From assembly GCA_003612395.1 (NCBI GenBank), contig RAYQ01000011.1:62001-126000 (forward strand): a stretch of DNA of 64,000 nucleotides. The letters are read 5' to 3'. The notes beneath the pieces were generated by a model. The model was given only the letters and a program-made list of their open reading frames with translations. It was not told the origin of the DNA and searched no databases. Below, in pieces: positions 26,354 through 34,152 of this stretch. The position numbers and the translations under genes were made by a program. Source of the DNA: Parablautia intestinalis. GTDB lineage: Bacteria > Bacillota > Clostridia > Lachnospirales > Lachnospiraceae. Position 1 is the first letter of the stretch. Every line of letters starts with the position of its first letter.

Positions 26354-27913
26354 ATGAAAAAAAAAATGTGGATAATATTACTTTCAGTTCTGTTTTTGGG
26401 TGTTTATCTGACAGGCGGTAAAATCCTGGACCGGTTTTCTGAAGATATCATGAAGGCAAAGGTACTTTCCATGGAGGAAATTAATCTTTTGTGCGAGGGG
26501 AAAGAAGATGCGTTTATGGAATCGGAGATCACCTTAAATGGCGGAAAAATTGCTTATGACAGTGAGCAGAATCTTTTGCTTGTGCCGCAAAATTTATCGG
26601 AAGAGCAGTTTGAGGGCAGCCTGCAGGTGCCGGATGGAAAATTATACTTTCTGGAGGACGAGGCTTTAGGGGACAAAGCACAAACCATCAGAGAAAGTAA
26701 GATGCTACATTTGTTTTGGATAAGAGATACCCGGTGCTGGATGTATAATGTGTATTTCACGGGAATGCCGGTGGCCTCTATTGACACGAAAGAGGTATCG
26801 GAGGAAGAAATAAGCAGCGGGGAAATATGGGTATACGACCCCTACCACAGCGCCGCAGAGTATCAGAAAGCAGAGTGCACATGGCATTTAAGGGGGGCAA
26901 CCTCTTTAAATTATGAAAAATCCAGTTACCGGCTGACCCTTACGGATAAGAAGCTGTCTTTACTTGGAATGCGCAAAGATGATGACTGGATGCTCCATTC
27001 TCTTTATGATGATGAGGGACTTATTCACAATAAGCTTTCCTATGAGGTCTGGCAGGAAATTGCGGCCAGCAATGATGTGAACCATGACGAGGGAATCAGC
27101 ATGGAGTATGTGGAGCTGTTTTTGGATGATACGTATCTGGGAGTGTACGGGCTTTCAGAGCGGATTGACAAAAAGGCGTTACACTTAAACGATAAGGATA
27201 TCCTTTATAAATGTAAGGATCAGAAGGATCCGGGGCTGGATGACTTCTACAGCGAGCTTACGGAGGAGATGACCCCTACCTTTGTATGGAAACATCCCAA
27301 GGACTTTGAAATGGAGGACTGGGAACCGTTAAGAAAGTGGGTTTCCATGTTCTGCTTTGAGGAGTTTGAGGATTATGAATCTGCCGCTGCAATTTTAAAT
27401 ATGGAAAATGCGGTAGATTATAACCTGTTTAACATGCTTACCTGCGGTATGGATAATATTATGAAAAACATTTATTTTCATGCGGATTATCAGGAGGATG
27501 GAAGCTACAGGTTCATTAAAATTCCCTGGGACCTTAATATGACCTGGGGAAATTCGTGGATTGATGATGGAAACTGTAATTTTAACAGATTCCAGGAAAA
27601 AAATTTTGACGGGGATGATGGATGGACGCCGGATATGTATCTTTTGTATGAACATGTGCCGGAGAAAACAGGTCCCCTGCTAGCCGACAGATGGCAGGAA
27701 CTGCGGGTAAATATTATCACTAAAGAAGCTTTATATGAGAAGCTGGACTCGGAATTTGCTTATCTGTATGATTCCGGAGCATATATAAGGAATCGTCAGA
27801 AGTGGCCTCCTAAAGGCGAGTACTGGCAGGATGAATATATTTATGAGTACGTTGACAGGAGAATTGATTTCCTGGATGGCTATTTTGAGCAGATGAGGCG
27901 GCAAGGGGGTTAG
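26354..27913 (+). CDS. CotH kinase family protein (copy 2)
   Basis: The 519-residue protein is a paralogue of the divergent copy: same signal-anchor (WIILLSVLFLGVYL), same core (HLRGATSLNYEKSSYRLTL; LLGMRKDDDWML; EYVELFLDDTYLGVYGLSER; PWDLNMTWGNS). It lacks the C-terminal surface repeat of copy 1, ending about 60 residues earlier. ATG 26354 (start MKKKMW) is chosen with GGGG at 26344 as ribosome site; the ATG at 26342 lies within it. It starts an operon with VTC and DUF4956 genes, spacing 3 and 23 bp. Substrates are unknown; phosphorylation of envelope or coat proteins is the family expectation. Confidence 0.88.
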   Translation: MKKKMWIILLSVLFLGVYLTGGKILDRFSEDIMKAKVLSMEEINLLCEGKEDAFMESEITLNGGKIAYDSEQNLLLVPQNLSEEQFEGSLQVPDGKLYFLEDEALGDKAQTIRESKMLHLFWIRDTRCWMYNVYFTGMPVASIDTKEVSEEEISSGEIWVYDPYHSAAEYQKAECTWHLRGATSLNYEKSSYRLTLTDKKLSLLGMRKDDDWMLHSLYDDEGLIHNKLSYEVWQEIAASNDVNHDEGISMEYVELFLDDTYLGVYGLSERIDKKALHLNDKDILYKCKDQKDPGLDDFYSELTEEMTPTFVWKHPKDFEMEDWEPLRKWVSMFCFEEFEDYESAAAILNMENAVDYNLFNMLTCGMDNIMKNIYFHADYQEDGSYRFIKIPWDLNMTWGNSWIDDGNCNFNRFQEKNFDGDDGWTPDMYLLYEHVPEKTGPLLADRWQELRVNIITKEALYEKLDSEFAYLYDSGAYIRNRQKWPPKGEYWQDEYIYEYVDRRIDFLDGYFEQMRRQGG

Positions 27914-27916
27914 TCT

Positions 27917-28597
27917 ATGGATTACAGGCATGAGCTGAAGTTTTTGGTTCCGGAGACGGAATTGGAAATGATAAAATACCGTTTAAAATTGCTGATGAGG
28001 CAGGATGCACATCAGAAAAAGGGATTTTATACTGTCAGAAGTCTGTATTTTGATGATTTTTATGATTCCTGTATGCGGGAAAACGAGGATGGAACCGACA
28101 ACAGGATAAAATACAGAATTCGGATTTATGACGCAGATACAAGCGTTATTAAGCTGGAAAAGAAAATGAAATACCGGAATATGACCAGAAAGGTAAGCAG
28201 GTCTATCTCTAAGGAAGATTGTCTTTGCTATATGTCCGGCAGGTCCCCGGGGCTTTTAAAGGAAAGTACGGAGCTGGAAAAAGAGCTGTACGGGCAGATG
28301 CGGATGAGGGGAATGCACCCTGTGTGCATAGTGGAATATGAAAGGACGGCCTTTATAGAACCGAAGGGAAATGTCAGAATCACCTTTGATAAGAATATCA
28401 GCGGCAATGAAAAGACAGAAAAGTTTCTTGAACGGAAGGTCCAGACAGTCCCGCTTTTAGCAAAAGGCAGTCACATACTGGAAGTGAAATATGATGAGTT
28501 CCTTCCCGAATATATTTCCGGTGCTTTGGAGCTTGGGACGCTTCAAAGAACGTCTTTTTCAAAATATTATTATGCAAGAAACTATAAATCAATTTAA
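27917..28597 (+). CDS. VTC-domain polyphosphate polymerase-like protein
   Basis: This 226-residue protein is a single VTC catalytic tunnel domain: RHELKFLVPETE at the first strand, VRSLYFDDFYDSC, IKYRIRIYDAD, VIKLEKKMKYRN, CIVEYERTAFIEP and ILEVKYDEFLPEY. The alternating basic and acidic residues (KxRxR, LExK, ExKYD) are those that line the polyphosphate tunnel in yeast Vtc4. It lies three bases after CotH copy 2 and before DUF4956, the standard bacterial arrangement. Polyphosphate synthesis is inferred from the fold family; bacterial members are little studied. Confidence 0.88.
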   Translation: MDYRHELKFLVPETELEMIKYRLKLLMRQDAHQKKGFYTVRSLYFDDFYDSCMRENEDGTDNRIKYRIRIYDADTSVIKLEKKMKYRNMTRKVSRSISKEDCLCYMSGRSPGLLKESTELEKELYGQMRMRGMHPVCIVEYERTAFIEPKGNVRITFDKNISGNEKTEKFLERKVQTVPLLAKGSHILEVKYDEFLPEYISGALELGTLQRTSFSKYYYARNYKSI

Positions 28598-28620
28598 AAA
28601 ACAGGTTGGAGGAGATGAAA

Positions 28621-29295
28621 ATGAATTTTAGCGATGTAATCAAAAAAAACGTACTGGAAGGATTCTCATATGCAGATTTGTCAACATCTAAGATTATTAC
28701 CACACTGGTTATTACCTTTCTGATTGCAATGTACATTTTTTTGGTATATAAATTGGTAAGCAAAAGTGCATTTTATTTTAAGAGCTTTAACGTTTCCATG
28801 GCCATTATTTCGGTTGTGACGGCGGGCATCATTCTTGCCATGCAGTCAAGTATTGTGATTTCCCTTGGTATGGTCGGCGCCCTTTCTATTGTGAGGTTTC
28901 GTACTGCGATTAAGGATCCTATGGATCTTTTGTTCCTGTTCTGGTCTATAGGCACGGGTATTATCTGCGGTGCAGGTCTTTATAAGATTGCAGTTATTCT
29001 TGCGGTTCTTGTGACGGTAGGAATTCTTATTCTGGATTTGCTTCCGGTGAAAATCGGATCCTGTCTTTTGATCGTTAACGCAGATACGAAAAAAATAGAA
29101 GATGACATCGAAGGGGTGGTGAAGAAATTATCGGGAGCGTATAAGCTGAAATCAAAAAACATCACAGCAGACGGCATGGATTTGATTCTTGAGATTAAGG
29201 CAAAAAACGAAAAGGAGCTTGCAGACAGACTTTCGGAAATGCAGGGAATAACGGCGGTATCAATCTTAGCTCATGATGGAGAAGTGAAAAATTAA
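28621..29295 (+). CDS. DUF4956 membrane protein
   Basis: About 224 residues: three to four N-terminal helices (IITTLVITFLIAMYIFLV and following), the family core SLGMVGALSIVRFRTAIKDP, and a soluble C-terminal alpha/beta part (about residues 145-224). ATG 28621 follows TTGGAGGAG by six bases. DUF4956 proteins accompany VTC and CotH genes in many Firmicutes and may form the membrane channel for polyphosphate; that role is inference. It is last in the CotH-VTC-DUF4956 operon. Confidence 0.88.
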   Translation: MNFSDVIKKNVLEGFSYADLSTSKIITTLVITFLIAMYIFLVYKLVSKSAFYFKSFNVSMAIISVVTAGIILAMQSSIVISLGMVGALSIVRFRTAIKDPMDLLFLFWSIGTGIICGAGLYKIAVILAVLVTVGILILDLLPVKIGSCLLIVNADTKKIEDDIEGVVKKLSGAYKLKSKNITADGMDLILEIKAKNEKELADRLSEMQGITAVSILAHDGEVKN

Positions 29296-29392
29296 TTTTG
29301 CTCAAATTTGTGCCTGAGAGCTTTGTATAACAAGAGCTTATATTTTTCGCTGCAGGGAATTCTCGGGCTTGGAAGGGAGTTTGATTATTGTT

Positions 29393-30274
29393 ATGAAAAA
29401 GCAAAGGAAAGAGGAAGAGCATGATATCCAGGGTGAGGCGAAAAGGCTGCTGCTTGTAGTCGCAGCATCCTTTATTATGGCGCTGAATATCAACAGCTTT
29501 ATTCATGCCGGTAATTTGATTCCGGGTGGTTTTAATGGAATTACGTTGCTGATTCAGCAAATAGGAGACGTGTTTTTTCAAATAAAAATTCCTTATACGG
29601 TGGTGAATTTACTTCTGAATGCGATTCCTGTTTTTATAAGTTTTAAATTTATCGGAAAGAAGTTTACCGGATATTCCTGCCTGATGATTGTATTATCCGG
29701 TATATTGACGGATATTCTTCCTGGCTATGCGGTGACCCAGGATATTTTGCTGGTGTGTGTATTTGGCGGTATCATCAATGCTTTTGCGATCAGCTTATGT
29801 CTGTTTGCCCATGCTACCAGCGGGGGGACGGATTTTATAGCCATTTTCTTTTCGGAGAAATATGGCATAGATACCTGGAATTATATTTTTGTAGGTAACG
29901 TGCTTATTCTTTTAATTGCAGGAGCTTTGTTTGGATGGACGGAAGCACTTTACTCTATTATTTTTCAGTTTACATCCACCCAGGTACTCCATCAGATTTA
30001 TAAGCATTACCAGAAGGAAACATTGTTTATTATTACGGAAAAGCCGGAAGAAGTCTATGTGGAAATTAAAAATATCACAAATCATGATGCTACCCTCTTT
30101 AAGGGGATCGGATGTTACAAAAAGCAGGAATGCAATATGCTTTATTCGGTGGTAGGAAGGGACGAGATCCGCAAGGTGGTTGCAAAGATCCGGGAAGTGG
30201 ATGACCACGCCTTTATTAACACCATGAAGACCGAGCAGATTACGGGAAGATTTTACAAAAGACCTAATGATTAA
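29393..30274 (+). CDS. YitT family membrane protein
   Basis: About 293 residues. Five to six helices with the YitT signature (NSFIHAGNLIPGGFNGITL; ATSGGTDFIAIFFSEKYG) are followed by the C-terminal DUF2179 domain (LFIITEKPEEVYVEI; HDATLFKGIG; EVDDHAFINT). YitT proteins are multi-pass proteins of unknown transport role. ATG 29393 is the first ATG; TTG codons at 29369 or 29382 close to GGAAGGGAG are alternatives. Confidence 0.88.
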   Translation: MKKQRKEEEHDIQGEAKRLLLVVAASFIMALNINSFIHAGNLIPGGFNGITLLIQQIGDVFFQIKIPYTVVNLLLNAIPVFISFKFIGKKFTGYSCLMIVLSGILTDILPGYAVTQDILLVCVFGGIINAFAISLCLFAHATSGGTDFIAIFFSEKYGIDTWNYIFVGNVLILLIAGALFGWTEALYSIIFQFTSTQVLHQIYKHYQKETLFIITEKPEEVYVEIKNITNHDATLFKGIGCYKKQECNMLYSVVGRDEIRKVVAKIREVDDHAFINTMKTEQITGRFYKRPND

Positions 30275-30364
30275 ATGAGAATTGCGCGATGAATGACAGT
30301 TGAATTGGCGTATCATGTTCTTTATAATAAATTCATAGCAATATTTGTGAAAAATGGAGGGAAT

Positions 30365-30883
30365 ATGATGGAACAGTTGAATTTGTCAACAATTGAAGAT
30401 ACAGAAAAGGTATATCAGATTTTAGGGGAGCTGATACATATGGACAGGGAATTTCAGATTATGATAACGGTCCCTTCCGGCAGCAAGCCTTATGCAGATG
30501 AAGAAGGCGTGGTGAAGGTGGACAAGAAGGCCGGCCGTAATCTGGAAAAGGATGTCACGGATATGATCCATGAGATTGGCGTTCCTGCCCATATTAAAGG
30601 GTATCAATACCTGCGGGAGGCAATTATGATGTCCGTGGAAAATCCGGATATGCTGGGATCTATCACCAAGGTTTTATATCCAACCATTGCCAGAAAAAAC
30701 CAGACCACCGCAAGCCGTGTGGAGCGTGCAATCCGCCATGCCATAGAGGTGGCCTGGAACAGAGGAAGGATGGAAACCTTAGACGCCATGTTCGGATATA
30801 CCATTAACACAGGAAAAGGCAAGCCGACCAATTCGGAATTTATTGCCCTGATTGCAGATAAAATAAGACTGCAGTACAGCTAG
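30365..30883 (+). CDS. Stand-alone Spo0A C-terminal DNA-binding domain protein
   Basis: About 172 residues. From about residue 60 onward the sequence is the Spo0A effector domain: [52 protein letters not shown] and [20 protein letters not shown]. These include the helix-turn-helix that reads 0A boxes. The N-terminal 60 residues are not a receiver domain and have no phosphorylation aspartate pocket. The protein would therefore bind DNA without phosphorelay control, perhaps competing with Spo0A. ATG 30365 (or 30368) follows TGGAGGG. It is monocistronic with its own terminator. Confidence 0.88.
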   Translation: MMEQLNLSTIEDTEKVYQILGELIHMDREFQIMITVPSGSKPYADEEGVVKVDKKAGRNLEKDVTDMIHEIGVPAHIKGYQYLREAIMMSVENPDMLGSITKVLYPTIARKNQTTASRVERAIRHAIEVAWNRGRMETLDAMFGYTINTGKGKPTNSEFIALIADKIRLQYS

Positions 30884-30948
30884 GGGAAGGCTGATTCATT
30901 TATGCAGCATCATGCAATCACGGAGAAAACATTCATATAACAGATTTT

Positions 30949-30982
30949 AAATAAGCTGGTCATCAGGCCGGCTTATTTTTTT
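30949..30982 (+). terminator. Terminator after the Spo0A-like gene
   Basis: AATAAGCTGG and CCGGCTTATT pair with G-U steps, and the second arm runs into seven T. A dispersed hairpin repeat pair starts directly after it. Confidence 0.8.
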
Positions 30983-30984
30983 AA

Positions 30985-31060
30985 TATAAGGATGGCTGGC
31001 GAAGCGTGGCATCCGTTGTTTACAATAAGACGGATCGTGAAGCGTGGCATCGTTTTATAC
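30985..31060 (+). repeat. Dispersed hairpin repeat, tandem pair (copy set 3)
   Basis: The first unit contains GGATGGCTGGCGAAGCGTGG then CATCC, whose ends GGATG/CATCC pair perfectly. The second starts ACAATAAGACGGATCGTGAA then GCGTGGCATCG. The pair lies between the Spo0A-like terminator and the SDR gene. Confidence 0.7.
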
Positions 31061-31212
31061 GTTTTTTAGAGTGAAAGCTTATATGGCTTTGCTTTAAAGC
31101 TATATTTGTGGTATACTTAAAAAATAAATACTGTCGCATTTTGCGAAGCTTATCTTTCGCAGGCAGTTTATTTTGTCCCGGTTTAAAGAGAAAGCAGAAA
31201 TGGAGGTTTACT

Positions 31213-31959
31213 ATGTTGTTAGAAGGAAAGGTAGCGGTGGTTACAGGCGGAACCAGAGGAATTGGATTTGAGATTGTCCGTAAATATCTGGCAAACGGTG
31301 CAAAGGTGGTACTATTCGGCTCCAGGCAGGAGACCGTGGATAAGGCTCTGGAAAAATTAAGCGCGGAAAATCCGGCATGGGAATTCGATGGAATGTGCCC
31401 GAAGCTGACAGATGCCGCAGAGGTGGAGAAAGCAGTTCTGGCGGTAAAGGAGAAATTCGGCAGGATTGATATTCTGGTAAACAATGCCGGAATTTCCCAG
31501 AGCACCCCTCTTTATAATTACACGGCTGAAGAATTTGACAAATGTATTGATTTGAATGTGAAGGCGTTATTTTATACAATTCTTCCTGCGGCAAAAATTA
31601 TGAAAGAACAGGGAGGCGGCTGCATTTTAAATACCAGCTCTATGGTGAGCATTTCGGGGCAGCCTGCCGGAGTTGGCTATCCTACCAGCAAGTTCGCGGT
31701 AAATGGAATGACTATCTCTCTTGCAAGAGAGCTGGCAAAGGACAATATCCGCGTGAACGCCGTGGCGCCTGGTGTAACCAGAACAGACATGGTTGCAGCC
31801 CTTCCGGCGGATGTGGTGGCAAGAATTTCTGCCCAGATACCTCTTGGCAGACCGGGAGAGCCTGAAGAAGTTGCCAATGCATTCCTTTACCTTGCCAGCG
31901 ACATGGCTTCCTACGTGACAGGCGAAATTTTATCAGTGGACGGAGCAAGCAGAGCTTAA
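31213..31959 (+). CDS. Short-chain dehydrogenase/reductase, BaiA/FabG-like
   Basis: The 248-residue classical SDR has the cofactor motif TGGTRGIG, NNAG and the catalytic S-Y-K (NTSSM; GYPTSK). The run VTGGTRGIGFEIVRKYLANG, the following FGSRQETVDKAL and the ending ILSVDGASRA resemble BaiA bile-acid hydroxysteroid dehydrogenases of clostridia more than typical FabG. No other bai genes are near, so the substrate (hydroxysteroid, 3-oxoacyl-ACP or other keto compound) is undecided. ATG 31213 follows TGGAGG; the frame extends upstream but without a better start. Confidence 0.85.
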   Translation: MLLEGKVAVVTGGTRGIGFEIVRKYLANGAKVVLFGSRQETVDKALEKLSAENPAWEFDGMCPKLTDAAEVEKAVLAVKEKFGRIDILVNNAGISQSTPLYNYTAEEFDKCIDLNVKALFYTILPAAKIMKEQGGGCILNTSSMVSISGQPAGVGYPTSKFAVNGMTISLARELAKDNIRVNAVAPGVTRTDMVAALPADVVARISAQIPLGRPGEPEEVANAFLYLASDMASYVTGEILSVDGASRA

Positions 31960-31979
31960 AGCATAGAAATAAAATTCCA

Positions 31980-31999
31980 GGCTGGCCCCAGGGCCAGCC
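31980..31999. terminator. Perfect GC hairpin after the SDR gene
   Basis: GGCTGGCCC and GGGCCAGCC form a nine-base stem with a two-base centre. There is no T-run, so it may be a pause or processing signal. Confidence 0.4.
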
Positions 32000-32020
32000 A
32001 ATTAAGGTAATGGCGTAGAT

Positions 32021-32314
32021 GTGTTACGTTTTGTCTCGTTGTCTTTGAATTTCAGGGAGGTGAAAATAATACAAAAATATAGAAGTGAGTGGAAATATTG
32101 TGAAGCAGAACCGGAGTTAGTATACCTAAAAGAGAGGCTGGCTTCAATACTCCCATATGATTCCAATGCAGATGAGAATGGAAAATATGAAATTAATACC
32201 TTGTATTTTGATGATTATAAAGATACCTGTGCGAAGTTAAATGTGTCCGGAGAAGGAAAAAGATTTAAATACCGTATTAGAATTATGGAAAAAATTCCGG
32301 ACAGTTATGGTTAG
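32021..32314 (+). pseudogene. VTC-domain fragment
   Basis: From about 32069 the translation (YRSEWKYCEAEPELVYLKER; YEINTLYFDDYKDTCAKLN; FKYRIRIMEK) is the N-terminal third of a VTC polyphosphate polymerase domain. The frame then stops; the catalytic remainder is missing. It resembles the intact VTC gene at 27.9 kb but is clearly a different, more diverged copy. It is presumably what is left of another VTC-CotH set. Confidence 0.75.
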
Positions 32315-32364
32315 AAAAAAAGGAAAAAATAAATAGTTATTGTCACAAGAGAAAATGTGTTCTT

Positions 32365-32583
32365 TTGCTAGAGGAATTGGCTGATACGGTATTTGAGACC
32401 GAAAAGATGAATGGAATTCTTGCAGAGTTTCAAAATTTTATGACAGAACCTTTAAGGAAACATAACAAAAGATTTTTAGGAGATGATTCTTTAATTAATT
32501 TTTATGAGGAGATGGAAAAACTAAGGATTTTTTTTGAAGAAAGAAAGGCTTATCTAATTCCTGTATTAGATAAGTATAGATAA
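32365..32583 (+). pseudogene. Probable CotH C-terminal fragment
   Basis: Reads LLEELADTVFETEKMNGILAE up to FFEERKAYLIPVLDKYR. The layout (helical bundle ending in an R..YL repeat) matches the end of CotH kinases, the usual partner of VTC. It has no proper ribosome site and starts inside the domain. With the preceding VTC fragment it marks a collapsed operon between the SDR and glycogen synthase genes. Confidence 0.5.
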
Positions 32584-32685
32584 CCAGGAATGTTCATTTA
32601 TAACATAGAATTTACAAATTCTGCTTTAAATAGGCGGACGATTGTTGTATAATAATATGAAATAATAGTTATTGGAGGGTCAGGA

Positions 32686-34131
32686 ATGAAAAATATACTA
32701 TTTGTCGCATCAGAGGGGGTTCCGTTTATAAAGACAGGCGGACTGGCTGATGTAGTGGGGTCTCTGCCGAAGTGTATCGATAAGCAGTATTTTGATGTGA
32801 GGGTAATTCTTCCTAAATACACCTGTATGTCGCAGGAAATGAAGGATAAGTTGAGCTATGTAACGCATTTTTATATGGATTTCCATTGGAAAAACGAATA
32901 TGTTGGTATTCTGTATGCAGAAGTGGAAGGCGTGAAATACTATTTCATTGACAATGAAATGTTTTTTAACGGCTTTAGACCGTACAGTGACAAAGCTCTG
33001 TTTGAAATTGAAAAGTTTGCATTTTTCTCCAAAGCGGCGCTGTCCATATTACCGGTCATTGATTTCAGACCTGATTTAATTCACTGTCACGACTGGCAGA
33101 CCGGGCTTATTCCGGTGTATTTAAAAGAACGTTTCCAGGGCAGTGATTTTTACCGCGGAATCAAGTCTGTTATGACAATTCATAATCTGAAATTCCAGGG
33201 TAAGTGGAGCATCAAAGAGGTGCAGGATATTACGGGACTTCCCTCCTATTATTTCACGCCTGATAAGTTAGAGCTGTTTAAAGACGCGAACCTGTTAAAG
33301 GGAGGTCTTGTCTATGCGGACGCCATCACCACGGTAAGTGACACTTATGCAGAGGAGATTAAGACAGAGTTTTATGGAGAGCAGTTAGACGGCCTTATGC
33401 GTGCAAGAAGCAATTCCTTAAGAGGCATTGTAAACGGTATTGACTATGAAGACTTTAATCCTGAGACGGATATTCATATTGAATATAAATATAATGCGGT
33501 AAACTTCCGTAAGGAAAAAGTGAAAAACAAACGTGCCCTGCAGGCGGAGCTTGGACTTGCTCAGGACGATAAAATGATGATGATCGGTATTGTGTCAAGA
33601 TTAACCGACCAGAAAGGTTTTGACCTGATTGCCTATGTGATGGATGAACTGTGCCAGGATTCGGTACAGCTTGTCATACTGGGCACAGGGGAAGAACGCT
33701 ATGAAAATATGTTCCGGCATTTTGATTGGAAGTATAATGATAAGATATCTGCGAATATATATTATTCAGATGCATTATCCCATAAGATTTATGCAGCCAG
33801 TGACGCTTTTCTGATGCCTTCCCTGTTTGAGCCCTGTGGTCTGAGCCAGCTTATGAGTCTTCGCTATGGAACTGTCCCTATTGTCAGGGAAACAGGCGGG
33901 CTTAAGGATACGGTACAGCCTTACAATGAATACGAGGGTACGGGAACTGGTTTCTCCTTCACGAATTATAATGCCCATGAGATGCTTAATACTATCCGTT
34001 ATGCAGAGCGCATTTACTATGACAAAAAGCGTGAGTGGAATAAGATCGTGGATCGTGGCATGGCAGCTGATTTTTCATGGAATGTTTCAGCGGCGAAGTA
34101 TCAGGAAATGTATGATTGGCTGATAGGATAA
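32686..34131 (+). CDS. glgA: Glycogen synthase, ADP-glucose type (GT5)
   Basis: The 481-residue protein is full length. It has the KTGGLADV ADP-glucose motif at residues 16-23, HCHDWQTGLIPVY, TIHNLKFQGKW, GLVYADAITTVSDTYAEE, the nucleotide-binding GIVSRLTDQKGFDLI and the catalytic loop MPSLFEPCGLSQLMSLRYGT. It extends alpha-1,4-glucan from ADP-glucose in the cytoplasm. No other glg genes are adjacent. ATG 32686 follows TTGGAGGG; a TATAAT-like box lies near 32646. Confidence 0.95.
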   Translation: MKNILFVASEGVPFIKTGGLADVVGSLPKCIDKQYFDVRVILPKYTCMSQEMKDKLSYVTHFYMDFHWKNEYVGILYAEVEGVKYYFIDNEMFFNGFRPYSDKALFEIEKFAFFSKAALSILPVIDFRPDLIHCHDWQTGLIPVYLKERFQGSDFYRGIKSVMTIHNLKFQGKWSIKEVQDITGLPSYYFTPDKLELFKDANLLKGGLVYADAITTVSDTYAEEIKTEFYGEQLDGLMRARSNSLRGIVNGIDYEDFNPETDIHIEYKYNAVNFRKEKVKNKRALQAELGLAQDDKMMMIGIVSRLTDQKGFDLIAYVMDELCQDSVQLVILGTGEERYENMFRHFDWKYNDKISANIYYSDALSHKIYAASDAFLMPSLFEPCGLSQLMSLRYGTVPIVRETGGLKDTVQPYNEYEGTGTGFSFTNYNAHEMLNTIRYAERIYYDKKREWNKIVDRGMAADFSWNVSAAKYQEMYDWLIG

Positions 34132-34152
34132 GATTTTTGGAGCATAACAGGA

